Both the position numbers and the translations under genes were made by a program. Positions 24,709 through 32,422 of a stretch of 52,999 nucleotides of DNA are shown here, piece after piece. Positions within the stretch are counted from its first letter, which is position 1. The number at the start of each line of letters is the position of its first letter. The notes below the pieces were generated by a model, which saw nothing but the letters and a program-made list of their open reading frames with translations, was not told where the DNA came from and ran no database searches. Source of the stretch: JAADEM01 sp965371855 (GTDB lineage: Bacteria > Bacteroidota > Bacteroidia > Bacteroidales > Marinilabiliaceae); contig CBDUZZ010000031.1 of NCBI GenBank assembly GCA_965371855.1, forward strand, positions 1 through 52,999, in the 5' to 3' direction.

Positions 24709-26742
24709 TTACAATTCGCGAGCCAGCTCAACTCTAATCTCATCAGGGTTACCCAGATTTTTGTCTTCAATAATTGCATTTACAACATTAACAAGCTGGT
24801 TTAATATTTTTTCAACCACCGGATTACGTAATGAATTTTTGGGCAATAGCTCTAGCTTGCTTTTCAATTCTCGTTTTAACTGTTCTTCGGCGGTTAGTGA
24901 TGATGAGTGATTATAATTAGCATAACCACAAGCAGTGTCATATCTGTTGCCTCCCTTCATATAAGGTAATATTTTACGTATTGCCTTACTTGACAAAGAT
25001 CCATAGTCAGATTGAAGCTTAACTTTTGCAACGATTTTTGCATACTCAGGAGGAAACCCAAATTTCTCACCTAATGCTTTTATTAGTTTTTCATCTCCGG
25101 TTCTTGAATTATCACCTTCGAAAGAGTAGAGCAGGTGCCACAGTTGTAAAATTTGTTGTTTGTCGAAATCATCTCCTCTTTTATCAACATTGAAAAGAAG
25201 AATTTCCTGGTTAATAATTAATTCTGCAAATTTCGAACTTACAATGTCATTAATTTTATCAGCTTTTAATTTCTTAAAGTCATGCTCTTCACCTTCCAAT
25301 TTAAGTATCTCCTGATAAGCATTGTATAATTCTGCATTTGTACGATTCCCTTCAACCTCTTTATAGTTTAGTTCAAAGTCTTTAGGTGTCTTGACCAATA
25401 TTTTCAGAACCTCTGAACCTGAAAGCTTATCTTTTATGTTGAGCTCTTCAAATAGTGCTTCTTTTACCTCTTGTTCTAAATGATCATTTTTATAAATATC
25501 TTTGCTTTGGATATGCTGAATCTCAAGGTTATTAATTATCTGCCAAATTTTATACTCCTGAAAAAGAGGGGAAGATTTTGGAATAACCTTATGATGTTTT
25601 TCAAACTCACACTTACTAATCAAATGCTTTTGAGATTTTAATCTTCGTTGAAAGAATATGATTATATCACGGATATCTCTTTTTAAGTCTTCAGTTAATT
25701 CAGAATAGAAATCTTTCTGCTTTTCCCAAATCACTTCAAATTCATCTAGATAATCCTGGCGATAAAAAACCTGATTTTTAAGTCTGGCATGTGGATTGTT
25801 TTTAAGTTGGTTAAAAAGATACTCTCCAATAGTTTGGTTGTTAAAATACAGCTCCTTGCTCCGGTCACTTATAGCACCCAGGTATCCGCTTGATGCATTA
25901 ATGTTATTGTTTATTTCCACAATAACATGGGCAACCTCCTCTTTTGTCAACTGTTTCGTAATAGCATCATTTCGCCATTTATAAGCCTGTAGTTTAACTT
26001 CATCTCGTTTGCCTTTGTTTTCAGCAGTGTAAATACCATATCTCCCTAGAAAGATTTTGGATGTTGCTATCTTTCCTCTGCCTACAAGTTGGTCTTTAAA
26101 ATCATCAGTTAAAATATCATTGTAATATTGCTTCTGGAAACTCCAAACTTTATCTAATTCTTTTTGCAAGTCTGAACGATAGAAACTAGGAATTTGTTTC
26201 TTTCCGTCTGTTAGTATCTCATATACATATTGCCCGGGGGTAAGGTCTTTTTCGTAAAGTTTTTTTGCAACATCCATTCCGTCAATTGCTGTACCCTCGT
26301 CGTCAGCCTGTGCTTTCCGGCTACTTTTATAGCCTCGCTTTTTATTTATCATCAGAAGAACCTTTGCAAAATCTTCTTTGCTAATCTTTTCCTTTGTAGC
26401 TTTTGCACGTTTCTCATATGTTGTAAATGATGAATTTTCTCCTCCTTCACTTAAAACCGTAGAGTCATTAATAAAACCTTTTGCTTTTAAAATCTCTATT
26501 AAGGCCTTTCGTCTCAATTGATAACGGTCAAGATTTCTGCGGGCTCCTCGTTTTAATGTTCTATCTGCATTAATTGATATTGCTTTCCCTTTTTTAAAAT
26601 CATTTTCTTCATCTGTAGTTAAAGGGATAACCCTAACTCCCATTTTTATTATTGATGATCTTTCATTTCCATTTTCTGCTTCATTTACCAAAGCCCAACC
26701 AATCGAGGTAGTTCCTAAATCAAGTCCTAATATTTTTTTCAT
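24709..26742 (-). CDS. cas9: Cas9, N-terminal part (RuvC-I, bridge helix, REC, RuvC-II), ended by a nonsense codon
   Basis: 677 residues of a type II-C Cas9. RuvC-I LGLDLGTTSIGWAL with D8, the arginine-rich bridge helix RTLKRGARRNLDRYQLRRK (about 61-79), the REC lobe, and RuvC-II EIRVELAREL with E672. The next codon is TAA, then KSAKEREAMTK continues the family sequence in the same frame, where a lysine codon (AAA) would be expected. The two parts with the break total about 1,368 codons, a normal size. No other stop or frameshift is visible, so the event is recent, a sequencing error, or tolerated. Confidence 0.92.
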   Translation of the reverse strand: MKKILGLDLGTTSIGWALVNEAENGNERSSIIKMGVRVIPLTTDEENDFKKGKAISINADRTLKRGARRNLDRYQLRRKALIEILKAKGFINDSTVLSEGGENSSFTTYEKRAKATKEKISKEDFAKVLLMINKKRGYKSSRKAQADDEGTAIDGMDVAKKLYEKDLTPGQYVYEILTDGKKQIPSFYRSDLQKELDKVWSFQKQYYNDILTDDFKDQLVGRGKIATSKIFLGRYGIYTAENKGKRDEVKLQAYKWRNDAITKQLTKEEVAHVIVEINNNINASSGYLGAISDRSKELYFNNQTIGEYLFNQLKNNPHARLKNQVFYRQDYLDEFEVIWEKQKDFYSELTEDLKRDIRDIIIFFQRRLKSQKHLISKCEFEKHHKVIPKSSPLFQEYKIWQIINNLEIQHIQSKDIYKNDHLEQEVKEALFEELNIKDKLSGSEVLKILVKTPKDFELNYKEVEGNRTNAELYNAYQEILKLEGEEHDFKKLKADKINDIVSSKFAELIINQEILLFNVDKRGDDFDKQQILQLWHLLYSFEGDNSRTGDEKLIKALGEKFGFPPEYAKIVAKVKLQSDYGSLSSKAIRKILPYMKGGNRYDTACGYANYNHSSSLTAEEQLKRELKSKLELLPKNSLRNPVVEKILNQLVNVVNAIIEDKNLGNPDEIRVELAREL

Positions 26743-26771
26743 AACTTATGGAGTTTATATCTTATTTTCAT

Positions 26772-26780
26772 TATATTTGC
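26772..26780 (+). promoter_or_regulatory. -7 element of the tracrRNA promoter
   Basis: TATATTTGC matches TAnnTTTG and would start transcription about 6 bases on, right at the anti-repeat. No clear -33 TTG is seen 18-20 bases upstream. It points away from cas9. Confidence 0.5.
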
Positions 26781-26783
26781 TAT

Positions 26784-26862
26784 TACAAATTGAAGCAATT
26801 CACAATAAGGATTATTCCGTTGTGAAAACATTTAAAGCGGCCGCATTGTGGTCGCTTTTTTT
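26784..26862 (+). ncRNA. tracrRNA of the type II-C system
   Basis: The anti-repeat (26784-26805) pairs with the CRISPR repeat at 20404-20426. It is followed by AATAAGGATTATTCC, a nexus hairpin typical of Bacteroidota tracrRNAs, then GTTGTGAAAACATTT and a terminator stem AGCGGCC/GGTCGCT (one G-U pair) with a T-run. About 78 nt, divergent from cas9. The pairing and terminator are seen directly; processing is inferred from the family. Confidence 0.85.
26836..26862 (+). terminator. tracrRNA terminator
   Basis: GCGGCC and GGTCGC form a 6-bp stem with a G-U pair and a 7-base loop, followed by seven T residues. Confidence 0.75.
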
Positions 26863-26867
26863 AGTTT

Positions 26868-26917
26868 AATTATTATCACTTTGGTTTTTGCTTTATTCGC
26901 AAACTAAGATAATAATT
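26868..26917. repeat. 50-base imperfect palindrome after the tracrRNA
   Basis: AATTATTATC (26868-26877) and GATAATAATT (26908-26917) are exact reverse complements. Their interior also has partial pairing (TTTGC/GCAAA). Confidence 0.45.
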
Positions 26918-26931
26918 TTTATAATAAATTA

Positions 26932-26942
26932 GGGGGGGGGGG
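26932..26942. repeat. Run of eleven G residues
   Basis: An 11-G homopolymer in otherwise A/T-rich DNA, about 190 bases upstream of the cas9 start and between the tracrRNA and REP 7. Such runs change length by slippage and are also prone to sequencing error. Confidence 0.7.
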
Positions 26943-27053
26943 ATTTAATTATTTATGTTTTAATGCGAAATGAAAATGGTTATCAGAACTTTTGTGTTAT
27001 CTGCAACTATAGGTTGTAAGGCTTCGAAATTGTTGTATCATTTTAGAAACGCC

Positions 27054-27088
27054 TATTGGGAGTGCGACTTGGAGTCGCGCCCCCAATA
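27054..27088 (+). repeat. REP palindrome 7 (right edge of the CRISPR locus)
   Basis: Arms TATTGGGAGTGCGACT and AGTCGCGCCCCCAATA, loop TGG. It is the outermost copy on this side. Confidence 0.9.
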
Positions 27089-27131
27089 ATAATTATCAGG
27101 CTTTACTTTGACGGGGTGACTAATTCTAGGC

Positions 27132-27216
27132 CTTTGCGGTTAAATCCTTGTTACTTGTTGCTTTGTGCACTTTGCGGAAATCAAAAGTATATATCCTTGC
27201 GTTCTTTGCGGTTAAA
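27132..27216. repeat. Direct repeat CTTTGCGGTTAAA
   Basis: Two exact copies at 27132-27144 and 27204-27216, with a shorter variant CTTTGCGG between them near 27169. I recall similar intergenic motifs in other Bacteroidota genomes. No function is visible. Confidence 0.4.
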
Positions 27217-27232
27217 CTTTTTGTTAATGCTG

Positions 27233-27433
27233 TTACTCGTTGTCTTCAAAGACAAATACCTCCTCAATTGTCAATTTGAGTTCCCGGGCAATGTCATGTG
27301 CCAGTTTAAGTGATGGATTATATTTTCCTTTTTCAAGAAAGACAATGGTTTCTCTTCTAACCCCAACTTTTTTAGCCAGATCCAACTGAGTCAGGCTGTC
27401 TCTTGCTCGCAGTTCTCGTATCCTGTTATTCAT
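27233..27433 (-). CDS. Small XRE-family transcriptional regulator
   Basis: 66 residues, essentially one Cro/C1 helix-turn-helix: IRELRARDSLTQLDLAKKVG then VRRETIVFLEKGKYNPSLKL, with a short acidic tail. It resembles the YgzD/YozG group of minimal regulators often paired with a membrane protein; no such partner is adjacent here. It lies just outside the REP-bounded CRISPR locus, and a link to it cannot be claimed. Confidence 0.85.
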   Translation of the reverse strand: MNNRIRELRARDSLTQLDLAKKVGVRRETIVFLEKGKYNPSLKLAHDIARELKLTIEEVFVFEDNE

Positions 27434-27553
27434 TAAACTCTTTTTTAGCAGTGTGTTTTATTAAAGTAAAGATTATTATTTATCTTACAGAAAAAACGCA
27501 GGAATTATTTACTACTGTCGTCTATTTATGTATAACCATTAAATTGTTAAATT

Positions 27554-27949
27554 ATGAAATTATTACAAAGTGTTTTTTTAGCAACTATTTTTACTGTTAT
27601 TAGTTCAGTTAGTTTATTCAGTCAGACACGTCAACATCGTTCGCCTGAAGATATGGCCAAGCAACAAACAGAGTGGATGACAAAAGAGTTGACCCTTAAT
27701 GAAGGACAAGTAGAGAAGGTTTCAGCAATAAATCTGAAATACAGTAAAAATTTACAAAAAACCTGGCAGCAAAACCAGGGAAACAGAGAAGCAATGCGCT
27801 CGGCGATGACCAAATCTACAGAGGAAAAAGATAAGAATATGAAAAAGGTACTAACTGAGGATCAGTTTAAACTATATCAGAAAAAAGTTGCTGAAAGAAG
27901 GGCACAGATGAGAGGTCAAAGAGGTGGAGGAAGAGGGGGAATGAAATAA
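27554..27949 (+). CDS. Periplasmic Spy/CpxP-like protein (DUF4890 type)
   Basis: 131 residues. A signal peptide (about 1-23, ending SLFSQ) precedes a helical region with the LTLNEGQVEKVSAINLKY and LTEDQFKLYQKKVAER segments, the paired helices of Spy/CpxP-like stress chaperones. The C-terminus is a Gly/Arg-rich tail (RGQRGGGRGGMK). Such proteins buffer misfolded or metal-exposed periplasmic proteins; the role here is inferred from fold-level similarity. Confidence 0.75.
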   Translation: MKLLQSVFLATIFTVISSVSLFSQTRQHRSPEDMAKQQTEWMTKELTLNEGQVEKVSAINLKYSKNLQKTWQQNQGNREAMRSAMTKSTEEKDKNMKKVLTEDQFKLYQKKVAERRAQMRGQRGGGRGGMK

Positions 27950-28000
27950 TAATTTTAGTTTTTGCTTGGATTGTTAATATCCAGGTTTTTTCATAGGGTT

Positions 28001-28038
28001 AAGCTGTACGGAAATAATATTTTTCGTGCAGCTTTTTT
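28001..28038 (+). terminator. Terminator after the Spy-like gene
   Basis: AAGCTGTACG pairs with CGTGCAGCTT (with one G-U pair) and six T residues follow. Confidence 0.7.
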
Positions 28039-28127
28039 AGTAATATTTATTTGTAAGTATAAAAAATTATCTTTGTATGCGATAAGTAGAATGGAAATAA
28101 TAGTTTTTTTATTTGAATTTATAACAC

Positions 28128-29534
28128 ATGAGAATACGGCAATTAATAAATGGATTATTCATCTGTGGGCTGTTGTGTTTTCTCAGTTTGCATTCTGTTT
28201 ATTCTCAGGATTCTTCTCCTAAAAGAGGGATAGTTTTTAATGCTGACTCAGGTCTCTCTTCACTACAGAAATTGCGTTTAAAGATATACAGTGATTTTGT
28301 ATATCGGCAGAATGTGAAAGAGTTTAATCCTTATACTTTGTCAATTTTCTGGAAAGAATCTGGTCATGTTTATATGCCTCATAAATTGAACCTGATTTAT
28401 AAGACACCTCAATATAAGCCAATAGAGCATAAACCATCTGTTTTTGTTTGGAATAAGTTGAAACAATACAAAGATTTAATAAACTGCAGGTCAGAAGCAG
28501 ATAATCTATTGGCTCAATTCAATATGCAATATCCGTTGCAGTTGACAATGCAAAAAATCCTGTTTAGCAATGCTGGTTTTGTTAAATATAAATGGGAGGA
28601 TATCCCGGAACCTCACAAATTTGTTGATCGTGGCTATTTAGCTACAAAAAAGGCAGAAGATGATTTGAGACGATTATTGGAAGCAAGAAGCGGCTATGAT
28701 ACAAAACAGAAAATTAAAAAGTTGCAAAAAGTAAAGACTCCATGGATTTATGAAGGCATTGAGAATATTCAACTTTCTCAAGTGTTTTTATCAAATTGGG
28801 CTAAAGGGGGTGAAAGTTCATTATCCATTTTAAGTGACTTGAGGGTTAAGGCAATTTATAAGATGGATAAATATACCTGGGAAAACTATGCTATTCATAA
28901 GATTGGATTTGTAGGCCAGGAAGAGTCTAAAGGAAGAATAAATGATGATCTTATCGAATTAAACTCAAAGTTCGGACTTAATGCGTCTGAAAAGTGGTAT
29001 TATAGTGGGTTTACAAATTTTAAGACACAGTTTTTTAATGGCTATTCAAAAAACGATGCTGATAAAGTGAATCCTATATCTGCTTTTATGTCTCCTGCAT
29101 ATTGGACATTTGCTATTGGTATGGATTACAAAGTCAAAAAACATCAGTTTACATTTATGATATCTCCTCTCACATCAAAGCTTACTATGGTGCTGGATAC
29201 TTCTAAAGTTGATCAGACCAGGTATAAAATTCCTGAAGGTAAAAAGGTGGAAGCATTAAATGGTGGTTCAATAGTTAACTCTTTTGCTTGGAAGATTAAC
29301 GATGATTTTCATTTAAGCTCCAGATTAAGTGCTTTTTATGAGTATTTTGCAAAAAATAATGAGGCGAAGCAGGTTCACTTTGAATGGGAAGCAATTCTGA
29401 ATATGAAAATTAATGTTTGGCTTTCTACAAGATTATTAGCTCATTTAAGATACTTCTCCAATGAGTCAGAAAATATGCAGTTTAAAGAAAATTTGAGTTT
29501 ATCGTTCAGATATATAATTAGATATAAAAGATAA
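28128..29534 (+). CDS. DUF3078 outer-membrane beta-barrel protein
   Basis: 468 residues with a signal peptide (about 1-26, ending HSVYSQ). The first 190 residues include charged, partly helical sequence. From about 205 (WIYEGIENIQLSQVFLSNWA then KGGESSLSILSDL) it has the DUF3078 signature followed by alternating amphipathic strands to the C-terminus (NLSLSFRYIIRYKR), consistent with an outer-membrane barrel. Function unknown; the family is confined largely to Bacteroidota. A terminator follows 36 bases later. Confidence 0.82.
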   Translation: MRIRQLINGLFICGLLCFLSLHSVYSQDSSPKRGIVFNADSGLSSLQKLRLKIYSDFVYRQNVKEFNPYTLSIFWKESGHVYMPHKLNLIYKTPQYKPIEHKPSVFVWNKLKQYKDLINCRSEADNLLAQFNMQYPLQLTMQKILFSNAGFVKYKWEDIPEPHKFVDRGYLATKKAEDDLRRLLEARSGYDTKQKIKKLQKVKTPWIYEGIENIQLSQVFLSNWAKGGESSLSILSDLRVKAIYKMDKYTWENYAIHKIGFVGQEESKGRINDDLIELNSKFGLNASEKWYYSGFTNFKTQFFNGYSKNDADKVNPISAFMSPAYWTFAIGMDYKVKKHQFTFMISPLTSKLTMVLDTSKVDQTRYKIPEGKKVEALNGGSIVNSFAWKINDDFHLSSRLSAFYEYFAKNNEAKQVHFEWEAILNMKINVWLSTRLLAHLRYFSNESENMQFKENLSLSFRYIIRYKR

Positions 29535-29570
29535 ATGTATCTGTGGTGAGATGGACCTTGGTTAACATTG

Positions 29571-29610
29571 GAAAGTCGTTTCAGGTTATTATTTGGGCGA
29601 CTTTCTTTTT
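29571..29610 (+). terminator. Terminator after the DUF3078 gene
   Basis: GAAAGTCG and CGACTTTC form a perfect 8-bp stem followed by a T-run. Confidence 0.75.
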
Positions 29611-29682
29611 GGTTACTACGATTGTTCGGTTTTTTTAAAATTAAAATAGTTTCATTGTGAACAAAGGTATTATGGGTGTGAT

Positions 29683-30615
29683 TTATTTCTGTGTTAATAT
29701 CCATGCAGAATTAAAACCTTTTCTTGATCGGTATTTAGATAGTGATGTCAGAGCTTCTTCTTTGTTGCTGAATCCATCAATGGCAACTCTGAAACGTCCT
29801 TGGGGGCTCTTTAAAATCAAAGGGTTGTTTTCTCCTTTTGACTTGAGTTGTTTGCAATATTTATCTGCTTGTTCTATTCTTTTAAAACTGCCGGCAATGA
29901 TAAAATAGTTAAGGTTTATTTCTTTTTCATCCGGCATATCAGCCTCTATATTTATAGAGCTTACAGAAATAACTTTTGAAGTTGATTTTTTAGGAGTGTT
30001 GATATTGACAGGATTCTCTGATGACATTAAAAACTCTAATCCTCCGGCTTGGTTAATCCCGGGATTCTTAAGCTCAGGAGAGAAAACAAAAAGTCCTATT
30101 ACGATAGCAATGCCGGCTGCTATATGTTTTATGTTAAGAGGTCTGATGACTTTTCTTACTGATGGATATGGCGTGTAATTATGACGTTGGCATGCTACTG
30201 CCGGTGAGAAATGGAATGAGGACAGTCCAAATGACTCAGTTTGAAAATTCTCGGTGAGATTTGGTGAGAAAAGAATACCTTCTTCAGCGTCACTCTTAAG
30301 TTCTCCTGCAGAGCCCAAAGACACAATTTCCTTGTTTTTTAATTTTTGAATAATTGTTTCAACATACTCTCTAACATTAGTTTTAGCCATGTCATAAGAG
30401 ATGTTTTTTTCTTGAGTTATATGATTTATAAGTAACCCATCATCGTGTTTTAGGTTTCTGTTAAAACCAATTTCTTTACCGGCAGGGAAAAACATATTTT
30501 TACTTTCATCATATACCGCTGATGTAGGGTTAACAACCAAACCACCCAAACCCGGTATAATAACACAATCGTGGTAAAACAGTAAGTTGGAAATATGTTT
30601 ATTTATGCTTTTCAT
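29683..30615 (-). CDS. HU-CCDC81 and SPOR domain protein
   Basis: 310 residues. The N-terminal half (about 1-115: INKHISNLLFYHDCVIIPGL, then GLLINHITQEKNISYDMAK) is the HU-related CCDC81-like domain of Bacteroidota. A single transmembrane helix lies at about 164-180 (IAAGIAIVIGLFVF). The C-terminal SPOR domain (about 233-308: NYFIIAGSFKRIEQADKYCK onward) should bind denuded peptidoglycan at division sites. The topology suggests a link between an inner face and the septal wall. A TATTTTTG box ends five bases before the ATG, so the transcript may be leaderless. Confidence 0.88.
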   Translation of the reverse strand: MKSINKHISNLLFYHDCVIIPGLGGLVVNPTSAVYDESKNMFFPAGKEIGFNRNLKHDDGLLINHITQEKNISYDMAKTNVREYVETIIQKLKNKEIVSLGSAGELKSDAEEGILFSPNLTENFQTESFGLSSFHFSPAVACQRHNYTPYPSVRKVIRPLNIKHIAAGIAIVIGLFVFSPELKNPGINQAGGLEFLMSSENPVNINTPKKSTSKVISVSSINIEADMPDEKEINLNYFIIAGSFKRIEQADKYCKQLKSKGENNPLILKSPQGRFRVAIDGFSNKEEALTSLSKYRSRKGFNSAWILTQK

Positions 30616-30783
30616 GTATACAAAAATATAAAAAAACAGTACAATACTAAACTTTACTGGCTAAATATTATTTTAGAAGTATGAAAAAAAGTGTTGAACA
30701 GCCAGAAAATCAATTGTCTCAAAATTAATAATTAATAGTTATAAAATGTAGATAATTAGCATTAAATTTGAATAATATTATAA

Positions 30784-31827
30784 ATGAAAAAAAATACTAA
30801 TATGGGAAAGCAGATTCTAGTGACTGGAGGAACCGGATATATTGGTTCTCATACCGTTGTGGAATTACAAAACTCAGGTTTTGATGTTGTGATTGTCGAT
30901 AATCTTTCAAACTCTAAGATAGAGGTCTTGGACAATATTGAAAAGATAACAAGAATACGTCCCGGGTTTGAAAAATTTGATTTGGCTGATGCAAATCTGA
31001 CTGATGGATTTTTCAAGAAATATAAAGATATAGCAGCCGTTATTCATTTTGCTGCATTTAAAGCTGTAGGAGAGTCTGTTCAGGAGCCTTTAATGTATTA
31101 TCAAAACAATCTGAATTCACTGATGAATATTCTTGATGGAATGAAGAATCATGGTGTGAAAAATTTGGTGTTTTCATCCTCTTGCACTGTATACGGACAG
31201 CCGGATAAACTTCCTGTTACTGAAGAAACCCCCAGAAAAGAGGCCGAATCTCCTTATGGTAATACTAAGGCAATAAGTGAAGATATAATGCATGATTTCT
31301 GTAAGGTTAATAATGAGCACAATTGCATTGCCTTAAGATATTTCAATCCTATAGGTGCTCATAAAACTGCATTGATAGGAGAATTGCCTGTTGGAGTTCC
31401 AAATAATTTGGTGCCGTTCATTACTCAAACAGCAGCAGGAATCAGGGAAGAATTAAGTATATTTGGTGATGATTATGACACTCCTGACGGAACAGCAATA
31501 CGTGATTTTATTAATGTGGTTGATCTGGCAAAAGCTCATGTTGTTGCGATAAACCGTTTGCTGAATAAAAAGAATAAGAAAAACTATGAGTATTTTAATG
31601 TAGGAACAGGCGAAGGGGTTTCTGTTATGCAACTGGTGAAAGCATTTATTAAAGTAACAGGTGCTGATTTGAAATACAAGATAGTTGGTCGTCGTGAAGG
31701 AGATATTGAGAAGATATGGGCTGACACCTCCTATGGCAATGCAGAACTGGGCTGGAAAGCAGAGGAAACTATTGAAGACACAATTTTATCAGCCTGGAAT
31801 TGGGAAAAAAGGTTGAGGGGAATATAG
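30784..31827 (+). CDS. galE: UDP-glucose 4-epimerase
   Basis: Extended short-chain dehydrogenase of 347 residues that interconverts UDP-glucose and UDP-galactose. NAD-binding TGGTGYIGSH (14-23), FSSSCTVYG with the catalytic serine, and the Y158-xxx-K162 pair in SPYGNTK. RYFNPIGAH and the C-terminal RREGDIEKIWADTS are typical of GalE. The first ATG (30784) adds six residues before MGKQILVTGG at 30802; either may be used. Confidence 0.94.
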   Translation: MKKNTNMGKQILVTGGTGYIGSHTVVELQNSGFDVVIVDNLSNSKIEVLDNIEKITRIRPGFEKFDLADANLTDGFFKKYKDIAAVIHFAAFKAVGESVQEPLMYYQNNLNSLMNILDGMKNHGVKNLVFSSSCTVYGQPDKLPVTEETPRKEAESPYGNTKAISEDIMHDFCKVNNEHNCIALRYFNPIGAHKTALIGELPVGVPNNLVPFITQTAAGIREELSIFGDDYDTPDGTAIRDFINVVDLAKAHVVAINRLLNKKNKKNYEYFNVGTGEGVSVMQLVKAFIKVTGADLKYKIVGRREGDIEKIWADTSYGNAELGWKAEETIEDTILSAWNWEKRLRGI

Positions 31828-31863
31828 TACCAGGTTCTCGTATTGGATATACCAATTTATAAT

Positions 31864-31890
31864 AGGCAGTTTTTTTAGCTGTCTTTTTTT
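31864..31890 (+). terminator. Terminator after galE
   Basis: AGGCAG pairs with CTGTCT (one G-U pair), followed by a run of T residues. Confidence 0.55.
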
Positions 31891-31959
31891 ATTGTGTTTA
31901 TGCTAAATATATGTAATATTGTATGAGTAGTACTATAATAATCCTAAAATTTTAAAAAT

Positions 31960-32376
31960 ATGGAATTAAATGTTCAAAACTTAAGTCGTCCTTGGCAGGG
32001 AACTGTTCTTGGAGTAGTAAATATTCTTGGCCTTGCTGTGTTCGGTGTAATGTTGATGATATTATTTTTTGGTGGCAACTTTCTTACTGAATTTGTGCAG
32101 GATTCACAGTTGTCTATGATTTTCGGCTTGGGTACAATCATTATAATGATTTTCATGATTCCATTTGTGATATTAGGTGTTTTTGTTACTATTGGTACGT
32201 TTAAAGGCCAAAAGTGGGCAGTAATTGTCATGCTGATTTTTACAGCTTTGGCCTTATTCGGTGCATTATCGAGCCTTTTTACTGCTGATGGATCTAATGT
32301 TTTTGGTTCATTAGTTATTAATGGATTTATATTGTACTGTGCGATTGCTTCGTTGAAGGATCCGTTTTATAAATAG
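31960..32376 (+). CDS. Four-helix membrane protein of unknown function
   Basis: 138 residues with four hydrophobic segments at about 15-38, 50-75, 85-108 and 114-130. The hydrophilic N-terminus (MELNVQNLSRPWQG) and the ending SLKDPFYK are the only polar parts. I recognise no family motif. It sits between two sugar-nucleotide genes on the same strand, 46 bases before rfbB, so it may be co-transcribed with it. Confidence 0.75.
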   Translation: MELNVQNLSRPWQGTVLGVVNILGLAVFGVMLMILFFGGNFLTEFVQDSQLSMIFGLGTIIIMIFMIPFVILGVFVTIGTFKGQKWAVIVMLIFTALALFGALSSLFTADGSNVFGSLVINGFILYCAIASLKDPFYK

Positions 32377-32422
32377 TAGTTGTAGCCATTTTACATAAGT
32401 GGAGTATGTTAAAATATATTGA

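Noticed and set aside
22636..26742. Reading the two Cas9 parts as a frameshift
   Set aside because: Both parts are in the same frame and the codons between them continue the family sequence, so it is a nonsense codon and not a shift.
27056..27313. Open frame on the plus strand beginning MGVRLGVAPPI
   Set aside because: It begins inside REP 7 and runs antisense into the XRE gene, a by-product of the stop-free REP.
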